64,000 bases of DNA, taken from positions 1 through 64,000 of the forward strand of contig JBCCGR010000016.1 in the NCBI GenBank assembly GCA_039029195.1, read 5' to 3'. This document shows, piece by piece, positions 53,168 through 61,694 of this stretch. The notes under the pieces were generated by a model. That model did no database searches. It was not told the origin of the DNA and worked only from the letters and a program-made list of their open reading frames with translations. The position numbers and the translations under genes are program-made. Origin of the DNA: JBCCGR01 sp039029195. Its GTDB lineage: Bacteria > Pseudomonadota > Alphaproteobacteria > Rhizobiales > Rhizobiaceae. The first letter of the stretch is position 1. Every line of letters begins with the position of its first letter.

Positions 53168-53758
53168 TCACGAACCGGACTCCTTGGAAAGAATGGTAAC
53201 GTTGAGCAGACCGCCAGCTCCATCGGAGCTCAGCTTGGCGACCAGAAAGACCTTGAATTCCGCATTGCCGCCCGCCCAGGTGGTGGTCAGTAGGTCGCCA
53301 TCAGCAACATCGCGGCTAACGGGCTCTTTTCCAGCAAGCGCCTGCATGTTCTTGGCAACCGCATCGGCCTTGTGCTCTTCATCAAGCACGATGGAGCAGG
53401 ACGTGGACACACCTTTCGCAAAATCTGGAAACCGCGCCTGCATGGCCGGTGGCACATCGGATTGAACCACACCGACCCGGAAAAGACGTTCGCCCACCTG
53501 AGCATCCCAGCCTTCCAGCACTTTTGGGTCTTTCAACTTGGTGAAACGCGCCAGGTCTTCACCACCCATCTGCTTCCAGGCAAGCTGCAACGCCATGTTG
53601 CGAATGCCCTGGATGTTGGGCACCTGCGCATAGCATATGCGATTGAAAACATAGACGGGATCGTTTGAGGATTCGTTGCTTTGAGCAGTCGCAGATATAA
53701 ACTGAGCGGTCGCTGAAACCGCCGCAACCAATCCCAGTTTCGTCAGACGGCTGAACAT
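53168..53758 (-). CDS. Exported hypothetical protein coupled to sucC
   Basis: The protein is 196 aa from ATG 53758 (a GTG at 53761 precedes it); the sucC stop lies about 5 bp upstream, so translation is coupled. The signal peptide is of about 26 residues (LVAAVSATAQFISATAQ). The mature part begins NDPVYVFNRICYAQVP, with two cysteines (ICYAQ, TSCSIV) and alternating charged stretches. It is a periplasmic protein of unknown function. Its position directly after sucC and before the TA pair is odd for a housekeeping operon. Confidence 0.65.
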   Translation of the reverse strand: MFSRLTKLGLVAAVSATAQFISATAQSNESSNDPVYVFNRICYAQVPNIQGIRNMALQLAWKQMGGEDLARFTKLKDPKVLEGWDAQVGERLFRVGVVQSDVPPAMQARFPDFAKGVSTSCSIVLDEEHKADAVAKNMQALAGKEPVSRDVADGDLLTTTWAGGNAEFKVFLVAKLSSDGAGGLLNVTILSKESGS

Positions 53759-53763
53759 CACGA

Positions 53764-54957
53764 TCAGCCCTTGACCGCCTTCACGATCTTCTGAGCAGCG
53801 TCGTCCAGGTCGTCAGCTGCCGTGATGTCGAGACCGCTTTCGTTGAGAATGGCCTTGCCTTCATCGACGCGAGTGCCTTCGAGACGCACCACCAGCGGCA
53901 CAGTAAGACCAACTTCCTTCACGGCCGTCACAACGCCTTCCGCAATCGTATCGCAGCGCATGATACCGCCAAAGATGTTGATCAGAATGCCTTTGACGTT
54001 CGGATCAGCGGTGATGATCTTGAATGCAGCCGTGACCTTTTCTGTGGTCGCACCACCACCAACATCAAGGAAGTTGGCTGGTGCCGCGCCATAGAGCTTG
54101 ATGATATCCATCGTCGCCATCGCTAGACCCGCACCATTGACCATGCAGCCTATATCCCCATCAAGCGCGATATAGGCGAGGTCATATTTGGACGCTTCGA
54201 TTTCCTTGTCGTCTTCTTCAGTAATGTCGCGCAAATCAGCAAGATCAGGATGGCGGAACTCCGCATTGCCATCGAAGGAAACTTTTGCATCGAGCACACG
54301 CAGTTGACCGTCCTTCATGACAATGAGGGGGTTCACTTCAAGCAGGCTCATATCCTTCTCGGTGAAGGCGCGATAAAGCGCTTCAAAAAGGGCTGGCCCT
54401 TCTTCCGCTGCCGCGCCTTCCAGTTTGTAGGCGGCGACCAGTTTGGCCGCATCCTCAGCCGTAATGCCAGTTGTGGCATCAATTCCGATCGTGTGGATCT
54501 TTTCTGGCGTTTCTTCGGCGACCGCTTCGATATCCATGCCGCCTTCCGTCGAGGCAACAAAAGAGACCATGCCGGTCTCCCGATCCACCAGGATGGAAAG
54601 ATAGAGCTCGCGATCAATGTCCGCGCCGTCTTCGATGTACAGACGATTGACCTGCTTTCCAGCCGGTCCGGTCTGCTTGGTCACCAGCGTGTTGCCAAGC
54701 ATCTCAGCCACATTGGCGCGTACCTCGTCGGCGCTGAAGGAGACGCGAACCCCGCCCTTGGCGTCGGCGCCAAGTTCCTTGAACTTGCCCTTGCCACGAC
54801 CGCCCGCATGGATCTGGCTCTTGACGACCCAGACCGGGCCACCAAGCTTTTCAATCGCAGCGTCCACTTCGTCCAGATTGAAGATGGGGACGCCGTCTGC
54901 GACCGGCGCTCCAAAGCTCTTCAGAACCTGCTTCGCCTGATATTCATGGATATTCAT
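53764..54957 (-). CDS. sucC: Succinyl-CoA synthetase beta subunit
   Basis: The 397-aa protein has an ATP-grasp fold (MNIHEYQAKQVLKSFGAPV start, VVKSQIHAGGRGKGKFKELG, LEVNPLIVMKDGQL) and the C-terminal GGGATTEKVTAAFKI, FGGIMRCDTIAEGVV part that binds the catalytic His loop. With SucD it converts succinyl-CoA to succinate and ATP/GTP. It is the second gene of the mdh-led block, 55 bp after mdh. Confidence 0.97.
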   Translation of the reverse strand: MNIHEYQAKQVLKSFGAPVADGVPIFNLDEVDAAIEKLGGPVWVVKSQIHAGGRGKGKFKELGADAKGGVRVSFSADEVRANVAEMLGNTLVTKQTGPAGKQVNRLYIEDGADIDRELYLSILVDRETGMVSFVASTEGGMDIEAVAEETPEKIHTIGIDATTGITAEDAAKLVAAYKLEGAAAEEGPALFEALYRAFTEKDMSLLEVNPLIVMKDGQLRVLDAKVSFDGNAEFRHPDLADLRDITEEDDKEIEASKYDLAYIALDGDIGCMVNGAGLAMATMDIIKLYGAAPANFLDVGGGATTEKVTAAFKIITADPNVKGILINIFGGIMRCDTIAEGVVTAVKEVGLTVPLVVRLEGTRVDEGKAILNESGLDITAADDLDDAAQKIVKAVKG

Positions 54958-55012
54958 TGATCAAACTCTTGGATGATTCAGATTGTTCTGGAATGTGACC
55001 GGCTCCTGAGGG

Positions 55013-55975
55013 TCACTTCAGGTTCGGCGCAATGGCAAGGCAGGCCTCGCAGAGCTCTTCAACGGCGGCAGCCGATTTGGCGAATGCCTTCTCGTCTGTT
55101 TTGGAAAGCTCCACTTCAATCACACGCTCAACACCGTTGGCGCCGATGATGATTGGCACACCCACATACATGTCCTTGATGCCATACTCACCTTTCAGAT
55201 GAGCCGCACAGGGAAGCACGCGTTTCTTGTCTTTCAGATAGGATTCAGCCATCGCAACGGCAGACGCCGCTGGCGCGTAATAGGCTGAGCCAGTTTTCAG
55301 CAATGCAACAATCTCGCCGCCACCCTTGCGGGTACGGTCAAAGATTTCCTCGACACGCTTTTTGGTGGTCCAGCCCATCTTGATCAGATCGGTGAGTGGA
55401 ATACCGGCGATGGTGGAGTACTTCGCCAGTGGCACCATGGTGTCACCGTGGCCACCCAAAACAAAGGCGGTAACATCTTCGACCGACACATCAAATTCGT
55501 CTGCAAGGAAATAACGCAGACGCGATGAATCAAGCACACCGGCCATGCCCACAACTTTGTTCTTCGGCAGGCCCGAGAAACGCTGCAGTGCCCAAACCAT
55601 GGCATCCAGCGGGTTGGTGATGCAGATCACGAAGGCGTCAGGTGCATATTTTTTAATGCCGGCGCCAACCTGCTCCATGACCTTCAGATTGATGCCCAGC
55701 AGATCATCCCGGCTCATGCCAGGCTTGCGTGCAACACCTGCTGTGACGATGCAGACATCGGCACCTTCAATGGCCTCGTAGGATTGGGTGCCGGAGAGAT
55801 TGCTGTCAAAACCATCAACGGGAGAAGATTCAGCCAGATCAAGTGCTTTGCCTTCCGGGATACCTTCCGCAATATCAAAAAGGACCACATCGCCCAGCTC
55901 CTTCAATCCGATCAAATGAGCCAGAGTTCCCCCGATCATGCCCGATCCAATCAGGGCAATCTTGTTGCGTGCCAT
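55013..55975 (-). CDS. mdh: Malate dehydrogenase
   Basis: The protein is 320 aa from ATG 55975 (MARNKIALIGSGMIGG); upstream residues to 56086 are not real. It is a Rossmann-fold member of the LDH-like MDH group common in alphaproteobacteria. It has substrate-binding Arg in GVARKPGMSRDDLLGIN, ITNPLDAMVW and catalytic His in VLGGHGDTMVP. It is the first gene of the TCA transcript. Two copies of a 15-bp motif in inverted orientation lie 14 and 145 bp upstream. Confidence 0.97.
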   Translation of the reverse strand: MARNKIALIGSGMIGGTLAHLIGLKELGDVVLFDIAEGIPEGKALDLAESSPVDGFDSNLSGTQSYEAIEGADVCIVTAGVARKPGMSRDDLLGINLKVMEQVGAGIKKYAPDAFVICITNPLDAMVWALQRFSGLPKNKVVGMAGVLDSSRLRYFLADEFDVSVEDVTAFVLGGHGDTMVPLAKYSTIAGIPLTDLIKMGWTTKKRVEEIFDRTRKGGGEIVALLKTGSAYYAPAASAVAMAESYLKDKKRVLPCAAHLKGEYGIKDMYVGVPIIIGANGVERVIEVELSKTDEKAFAKSAAAVEELCEACLAIAPNLK

Positions 55976-55988
55976 GAAGAAATTCTTC

Positions 55989-56003
55989 CTTTTACGTAAG
56001 AGT
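55989..56003. promoter_or_regulatory. Motif copy 1 upstream of mdh
   Basis: CTTTTACGTAAGAGT; its exact reverse complement occurs at 56120-56134. Each contains the palindrome TTACGTAA, so the arms look like two binding sites for one dimeric regulator. This copy is 14 bp before the mdh start codon. Confidence 0.55.
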
Positions 56004-56119
56004 TTTTCCGGCGCTTCGGCGCCAGTCATTGCGGTCAGAACCGGACGCTTACAATCTTTGTGAGAATTTTCAAGACGCTTTCCCACAAATGGCTGATTTC
56101 AAACGTTTTGAAACTTAAT

Positions 56120-56134
56120 ACTCTTACGTAAAAG
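56120..56134. promoter_or_regulatory. Motif copy 2 upstream of mdh
   Basis: ACTCTTACGTAAAAG is the exact reverse complement of 55989-56003, 117 bp apart. Together they bracket the expected mdh promoter; looping or dual control is possible. Confidence 0.55.
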
Positions 56135-56227
56135 TAAGAATTACCGGTGCCTGGTATCCAACTTTCGTCGAACATTGCACCGCAATTGCCGCAGAGGAAT
56201 AGATGAAACGAGTTAGCGCCTCAATCC

Positions 56228-57391
56228 TCAGGCGGCTTTGCGCTGCCAGCGATCTGACGTCAGATAATCCTCCGACTGCATTTCAATCAATCTGGAGGCG
56301 GTGCGCTGAAACTCAAAATATTCTGGCCCCTTATTCGATGGGTAAAGCTGGTCGGGTGCAGCAGCAGCCGAGCAAATGAGTTTCACACCATTGTCGTAGA
56401 AACTGTCGATCAGATGAATGAAGCGTTTGGTTGGATTTCGCCTTTCACGGCCCAGCACCGGAATATTGTCGACGAATACCGTTCCATATCGCTCAGTGAT
56501 TGCCAGATAGTCAGTCGCCCCCAAGGGGCTCTCGCACAGTTCGGCAAAAGAAAATCGCGCGATGGTTCCAGCACTCTTCGGAACCTCGATCTCTCGGGAT
56601 TTTACTTTCAACTGGGTTCTTACAACATCCGCACCGTCGACCATTTGTTCCCAGATGAGGTCCATTTGAGACGCTGTATCGGCATTGTTCGGGGCGAGAT
56701 AAATCACCCTTCCGGCAAGCTTCTCGAGACGATAGTCGGTTGGTGTTGCGAGTTCAAAAATGTCGGCATGCTGCTTTAGCACATCAACGAACTTGAGAAA
56801 AAACGAACGGTTCAATCCATGGCGATAAAGATTGTCCGGATGAACGTTGGACGTCGCCACCACGCTGACGCCGCGCTCAAACAGGGCTGAAAACAGCCGC
56901 GCCAGGATCATCGCATCAGCCACATCGGTCACCGCAAATTCATCGAAGCAAAGAAGCTTTGCTTCATCGGACAATTGATCTGCGACCGGTGGAATGGGGT
57001 CGTCCTGTGATGCCTTGCCTGACTTCACCGCCTGCCGATGAGCAAAAATGCGCTCATGTACATCTGCCATAAACGCGTGAAAATGCACCCTTCGCTTCGC
57101 CATGTCCGGCAGCGCATCGAAGAACATATCCATGAGCATGGATTTGCCGCGACCGACACCACCCCAGATGTAAACACCGCGCGGTCCGCTGCGGCTTGGT
57201 TTTTTTGAGGAAAACAACCAGCCCAGTGCGCTCTTCTTGTGCGCTAGCCTGTGCCGGTCGATATCGCACAACAACTCATCGAGGCGCCGCACCAGAACGT
57301 GCTGATTAGATTCGGGTTGCAACTCACCCGCGTCGACCAGATTGCGATATTTCGCAACCAACACACCATCTGAAAGAGATCGTTCAGACAA
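56228..57391 (-). CDS. zapE: Cell division protein ZapE (AFG1-like ATPase)
   Basis: The 387-aa protein has Walker A GGVGRGKS at 77-84, Walker B LLCFDEFAVTDVADAM, an arginine-containing sensor region (ATSNVHPDNLYRHGLNR) and the conserved RNPTKRFIHLIDSFYDN near the end. ZapE binds the FtsZ ring and supports division under stress; the AFG1 group in mitochondria has a protein-quality role. It is upstream of mdh in the same direction, a neighbourhood typical of Hyphomicrobiales. Confidence 0.92.
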   Translation of the reverse strand: MSERSLSDGVLVAKYRNLVDAGELQPESNQHVLVRRLDELLCDIDRHRLAHKKSALGWLFSSKKPSRSGPRGVYIWGGVGRGKSMLMDMFFDALPDMAKRRVHFHAFMADVHERIFAHRQAVKSGKASQDDPIPPVADQLSDEAKLLCFDEFAVTDVADAMILARLFSALFERGVSVVATSNVHPDNLYRHGLNRSFFLKFVDVLKQHADIFELATPTDYRLEKLAGRVIYLAPNNADTASQMDLIWEQMVDGADVVRTQLKVKSREIEVPKSAGTIARFSFAELCESPLGATDYLAITERYGTVFVDNIPVLGRERRNPTKRFIHLIDSFYDNGVKLICSAAAAPDQLYPSNKGPEYFEFQRTASRLIEMQSEDYLTSDRWQRKAA

Positions 57392-57429
57392 GGCAATCCA
57401 TCCGGGATCGACCCGCTATTGGCCCGAAC

Positions 57430-58023
57430 CTAGCGTGAGAATGAAATGGCGCCGCCACCGGATGTCGATCCGTCATAACGGCTGTCGTTGGACTTGTAGA
57501 GCCGGGCGGCCGTGTTGCCATTTGAGTCCACCAGAACCACCTGCTTGCCCTTCACATCCCAGGCCTGCACATCCGAAATATCGGCGGCACTGCAGCCCCG
57601 TGATGCGGCGCGATAGCCGCCCTGCCATTTCGTCAATGCAAGGAATATCTGGCAGGCACCGCCACCGGCGCTGACTGTCCAAGCTCCGATCAGCGCATCG
57701 CGGCTCACCGGTTTGCCACCGCCTTCAGGTTCCGCTGCGGCTACCGTTGTGGTGGTTGGCTGCGTGGCGTTCGGATCCGTGGTGGTTGGATTGTTTGGAT
57801 CGGTTGGATCAATATTTGGGTCGGTTTGCGGTTGTGCCGGCTGCAACGGATCACTCGTCACATTGTCAACGGGTGCTGCCGTTAGCGGCGCAGGAGCTGC
57901 CGCCGGACGGTTCGCCGAACGCTGCCACGGCAATGTTCGCGTGCAAGCCGATGCTGCAACGGCAACAGCCAGAAGAACGCATATTGAAGCTGAAGATCTC
58001 AAATTCATTGCCGCACCAAACAT
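57430..58023 (-). CDS. Lipoprotein with AprI/Inh-like metalloprotease-inhibitor domain
   Basis: The protein is 197 aa. Start at 58023 has GGAGG six bases before it. The lipobox AVAASAC marks lipidation after about residue 27. A low-complexity Pro/Thr/Asn linker (about 55-95) is followed by a beta-barrel domain with GAWTVSAGGGACQIFL, GGYRAASRGCSAADI and VQAWDVKGKQVVLVD. This resembles the Inh/AprI family that binds serralysin-type proteases, but no protease gene is nearby, so inhibition is inferred only from the family. Confidence 0.75.
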   Translation of the reverse strand: MFGAAMNLRSSASICVLLAVAVAASACTRTLPWQRSANRPAAAPAPLTAAPVDNVTSDPLQPAQPQTDPNIDPTDPNNPTTTDPNATQPTTTTVAAAEPEGGGKPVSRDALIGAWTVSAGGGACQIFLALTKWQGGYRAASRGCSAADISDVQAWDVKGKQVVLVDSNGNTAARLYKSNDSRYDGSTSGGGAISFSR

Positions 58024-58224
58024 AGCCGCCTCCGCTTCGACGGTACTCCAGAATTACAAAACCACCGTCCCGATTGGTGAAAATCGCGGCAGCAGGGTCT
58101 CGTTAAGGTAGTCCATTAAGGTAAATCAAGGCTAAAGAGTGAAGAATTGCAAGTCTGCGCTGGCATCAGCGTTAATGCCAACGCAAATGAATTGCCTTTC
58201 GTCGGACCGCTGAAACGGATTTGC

Positions 58225-58791
58225 TTAGCTGCCTGAGCCCTTCAGATTCCCATCATCTGACAGTTCATATTGCTCGCCAGTTCGTGGACATTTGAGGTCT
58301 TCTCCAAGAATTTCTCCTTCCCGAGAGACCCAACCGGCACGACGGGCCGGAACACCAATCATCAACGCAAAATCCGGCACGTCGTGCGTCACCACAGCAC
58401 CTGCAGCGATCATGCAGTATTCGCCGAGCGTGTTGCCGCACACGATGGTGGCATTGGCACCGATCGTGGCACCCCGTTTTACCAGCGTCGGCTTGTACTC
58501 TTCTTTCCGCTCCACTTCGGCACGTGGATTGATGACATTCGTGAAGACACAGGACGGACCGCAAAACACGCCCCGCTCCAGATTGACGCCCTTGTAGAGC
58601 GAAACATTGTTCTGGATTTTGCAATTGTCACCGATGGTGACATCCGGCCCCGCCATCACATTTTGTCCGAGTGAACAGTTTTTGCCCACCTTGGTGCGCG
58701 ACAGAACATGCACAAAGTGCCAGACCTTGGTGCCCTCGCCGATTTCCGCACCATCATCCACATAGGCGCTTTCATGAACAAATGTCGTCAT
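58225..58791 (-). CDS. Left-handed beta-helix acyltransferase (WbpD-like N-acetyltransferase)
   Basis: The protein is 188 aa from ATG 58791, where GGGGA lies five bases upstream; an adjacent ATG at 58794 is equivalent, and the longer frame to 58944 is unlikely. Hexapeptide repeats run through the protein (ESAYVDDGAEIGEGTKVW, VTIGDNCKIQNNVSLYKG, ATIGANATIVCGNTLGEY). FTNVINPRAEVERK and GVPARRAGWV match the WbpD/WlbB group that acetylates a UDP-amino-sugar. Divergent from a glycosyltransferase gene, it suggests a surface-sugar locus. Confidence 0.85.
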   Translation of the reverse strand: MTTFVHESAYVDDGAEIGEGTKVWHFVHVLSRTKVGKNCSLGQNVMAGPDVTIGDNCKIQNNVSLYKGVNLERGVFCGPSCVFTNVINPRAEVERKEEYKPTLVKRGATIGANATIVCGNTLGEYCMIAAGAVVTHDVPDFALMIGVPARRAGWVSREGEILGEDLKCPRTGEQYELSDDGNLKGSGS

Positions 58792-58971
58792 CATCTTCCC
58801 CGATTGTAAGCTCGAAACCGGCGCCGCAATCCCGCTACCGGAGTTTGAAGCGGCATAGACTTGTTTTCGTTTGTTGCCAATTGGCAAAATTCTGACGCGA
58901 AGTCTTGCTATGGAATTTCCCGCCCGCTGCGGTACAAGTCGCACAATTGATCACGCCAACGGCATGCTGAC

Positions 58972-60081
58972 TTGACCACCAAAACGCCAACGATTTGTCA
59001 CGTCACAACCGCGCACCCTGCGGATGATGTCAGGATATTCATGCGCGAATGCCTGAGTTTGAGCCAGCGAGGGTTTGATGTGTCACTCGCTGCCTGCGGT
59101 GACCTGACGGCGGTGAACAGCACCAACGTCACAGCAATCTCAATTCCGTCTGTGACCGGACGCTTCAAACGATTGCTGACCGCCTCCTGGCGGGCGGTTC
59201 GAAGCCTGCGAAAATTCGACCACGACATATTGCATCTGCATGATCCTGAACTCATCCCGGCAGGTTTGTGGTGGCGCTTTCGAGGACGCCATGTCGTCTA
59301 TGATGCCCACGAGGATTTGCCTCGCCAGATCCTGGACAAAGCCTATCTGCCGCGCTGGTCACGAACACTCATATCGATCGTTGTTGATTCCGGCTTGAGG
59401 CTGGCTTTCCCCCGTCTCAGCGGTCTGGTGACCGCCACGGAACCGATCGCGGAACGCGTGAAAAACAAACGCGTTCAAATTGTTTGCAATTTCCCGGATA
59501 CCGCAACCGATCTGGCAGGTGTTTCTTCAAACGGCATTGGCACAGTCTATATTGGCGGGCTCGCTGATGCTCGCGGCCTGTTCGACATGCTGGGCGCCGC
59601 GCAGATCATTATGGAACGCTCCGGCACGAAAATTGATCTGCTGGGCGGTTTTGATGGCGAAGCAACCAAACGCGAGGCACAGGGCCACAATGGCTGGCCA
59701 GCTATCGTTGCCCATGGGCATGTCGGGCGCGAAGAAGTGGTCACCGCGCTCAATCGCTGCAACATCGGGCTGCTTCCTTTAAAGCCGACACCTGCCTATG
59801 TGGACGCTTTGCCGGTCAAACTGTTTGAATATATGGCGGCAGGCCTCGCCGTGATTGCTGCCGAAGGACATGAATGGTCCCGCATCATCGAAGAGCATCG
59901 CTGCGGTGTGTTTTATCCATCGGGCGATGCCGAAGCGCTCGCCAACGCCATTCTCAACCTACAGGAAAACCCGGAAGAAACCCGGGCCATGGGTAACCGA
60001 GGCCGCGCTGCGATTGATGCTCATTTCAACTGGCAGAAAGAAGCCGACGGCCTTGCGGATTTCTATCGCTCAATTCTTTAG
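58972..60081 (+). CDS. GT4-family glycosyltransferase
   Basis: The protein is 369 aa from TTG 58972 (MTTKTPTICHVTTAHPADD). It has a GT-B fold: an N-terminal acceptor domain with AHPADDVRIFMREC and HLHDPELI, and a C-terminal donor domain with YIGGLADARGLFDML, NIGLLPLKPTPAYVDALPVKLFEYMAAGLAVIA and the GDAEALANAI helix. The EX7E-like Glu lies in the LPVKLFEYMAAG part. It transfers a sugar from an NDP-sugar onto a polysaccharide or glycan precursor; the specific donor is unknown. Confidence 0.88.
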   Translation: MTTKTPTICHVTTAHPADDVRIFMRECLSLSQRGFDVSLAACGDLTAVNSTNVTAISIPSVTGRFKRLLTASWRAVRSLRKFDHDILHLHDPELIPAGLWWRFRGRHVVYDAHEDLPRQILDKAYLPRWSRTLISIVVDSGLRLAFPRLSGLVTATEPIAERVKNKRVQIVCNFPDTATDLAGVSSNGIGTVYIGGLADARGLFDMLGAAQIIMERSGTKIDLLGGFDGEATKREAQGHNGWPAIVAHGHVGREEVVTALNRCNIGLLPLKPTPAYVDALPVKLFEYMAAGLAVIAAEGHEWSRIIEEHRCGVFYPSGDAEALANAILNLQENPEETRAMGNRGRAAIDAHFNWQKEADGLADFYRSIL

Positions 60082-60088
60082 TCGGTGA

Positions 60089-60697
60089 TCAGGCTGCCCG
60101 GGGCAGACCGGAATACTCCCCCGGTCTCATATGCGCCACGTCATGCGGATTGCGGGCAAAGACTTCGCGAACCATCGGCGCGAAAAAGTCCAGATCCTTT
60201 TGCTGATAGTTAGGATCAAACGACGACTGATCCCAACGTTCACAAAATTCCACGCAGGTCTGATAGCCGGGATGGTCTTTGAATTTTTCGCGTTGGTTGG
60301 GATCGCCTCCGTAGTGGTGCATGTAATAGACCATCTGGAAGGTGCCGTGCTGCTCTACGACCCAGGTGCACTCTTCCCGCACGTACGGCCTCAGCACTTC
60401 TGCGGCAAACTTGTCGTGATTGGTAGGCGCAAGCCCGTCGCCAATGTCATGCAGCAGCGTTGAAACCACCCAATCAATGTCCGCACCATCATTATAGGCG
60501 CGGGTTGCCGACTGAAGCGCGTGATCAAGGCGGGTTATCTTGTAGCCCGACAAAGATTCATCACCCTGACGCTTCAATTCGCTCAGGAGCCGCTCTGCCG
60601 TCCCGCTGACATAGTCATGCTCAAGATCCTGGAGCAAAACATAATCGTCTTTCGTTCCATCCTTCATCTGGGAGAAGGAAACGGTTTTTTCGGTCAT
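60089..60697 (-). CDS. HD-domain metal protein
   Basis: The 202-aa protein has the HD fold ligands in order: His59 in LDHALQ, His83-Asp84 in LLHDIGD, His94 in TNHDK, His117 in EQHGTF, and a late Asp (Asp156 or Asp161). Six ligands fit a dinuclear centre. The His59-His83 spacing of 24 equals that of PhnZ-like HD oxygenases, and the YKITRLDHALQSA part resembles that group, but phosphohydrolase activity is equally possible. It is convergent with the glycosyltransferase gene and 150 bp upstream of an exported msrA on the same strand. Confidence 0.7.
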   Translation of the reverse strand: MTEKTVSFSQMKDGTKDDYVLLQDLEHDYVSGTAERLLSELKRQGDESLSGYKITRLDHALQSATRAYNDGADIDWVVSTLLHDIGDGLAPTNHDKFAAEVLRPYVREECTWVVEQHGTFQMVYYMHHYGGDPNQREKFKDHPGYQTCVEFCERWDQSSFDPNYQQKDLDFFAPMVREVFARNPHDVAHMRPGEYSGLPRAA

Positions 60698-60852
60698 GGT
60701 CGCACCCCCGGCCTGGACTGGTTCGTGGCCACGATAACGGCGCGCAAATTCAGTGCAAGCCGGAGCGGCGACATCACCCGCCGTTTCCTTGAAGGAGCAA
60801 CAAAAAATGGCCCTCGCGGACCCGGTTTTGAGCTGATCAGGTCGATTGAAGT

Positions 60853-61485
60853 TTACGACCCGTGTTTGATGCCCGAATGGGCTTCATCGCCCCAAAGCGC
60901 ACGCACCCGACTGTCCCGCCCACATGCGCGCCGGTAGTAGGTGTAGCGAACCGGGCTCTTCTTGTAGAAATCCTGATGATAGTCCTCTGCCGGATAAAAC
61001 GTGACGGCAACTTCGATTGGCGTCACAATTGAGGCAGGCAGCTTCTTTGATTCCACTATCGCCTTTTTGGAATCCTGTGCTGCCTTCCACTGATCTTCAC
61101 CCGCAGTATAAATGGCGGTGGTGTACGAGTGGCCGCGATCACAGAACTGGCCGCCATCGTCAGTCGGATCGACGCTGCGCCAAAAGATATGCAGCAATTG
61201 TTCATAGCTGATCAGATTTGAATCGTAAGTAATCTGAACAACTTCGCGATGCCCGTGCTGAACGTGGTTTTTGTAGGTTGGATTGGTTGTGGTTCCACCA
61301 GTGTAGCCCGACACCACATCTTTGACGCCGGCAACATGTTCAAAGTCTTTTTCGATACACCAGAAGCAACCACCGGCAAATATGGCTGTCTTGTCAGCAG
61401 CATATGCATTGACGCCAACTGTCGCCAGTGCGCCAGACAACATGAGTGTTTTCCAAAGACCCATCAATTTTCCCATCAGTTTCAT
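60853..61485 (-). CDS. msrA: Exported peptide-methionine (S)-S-oxide reductase MsrA
   Basis: The 210-aa protein has a signal peptide (about 1-30, LMLSGALATVGVNAYAA). Catalytic Cys40 lies in GGCFWCIEKDFE, with a second Cys43. VSGYTGG, HREVVQITYD, FWRSVDPTDDGGQFCDRG and YPAEDYHQDFY are all family motifs. It repairs oxidised methionine in the periplasm. A cytosolic MsrA is encoded at 22711, so the genome has at least two. No msrB is adjacent. Confidence 0.92.
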   Translation of the reverse strand: MKLMGKLMGLWKTLMLSGALATVGVNAYAADKTAIFAGGCFWCIEKDFEHVAGVKDVVSGYTGGTTTNPTYKNHVQHGHREVVQITYDSNLISYEQLLHIFWRSVDPTDDGGQFCDRGHSYTTAIYTAGEDQWKAAQDSKKAIVESKKLPASIVTPIEVAVTFYPAEDYHQDFYKKSPVRYTYYRRACGRDSRVRALWGDEAHSGIKHGS

Positions 61486-61694
61486 TCGATCAAGAGTGCC
61501 CGCACCAGCAGCTTTAACCTTCAGCGAGGTGCGATGACAAATTGCGTGAATTGCCTAAACAATCAATTCAAGGCGGCACACACTTGTGTGAGTGGCGTTC
61601 ACAATAACTGCCTGTTCATTGACCGTTCAGGTTCGAAAACCGACATTGGCCATGTGGCGGGGCCTTATGCCACTCTCACGGATGGAGAAATCAC

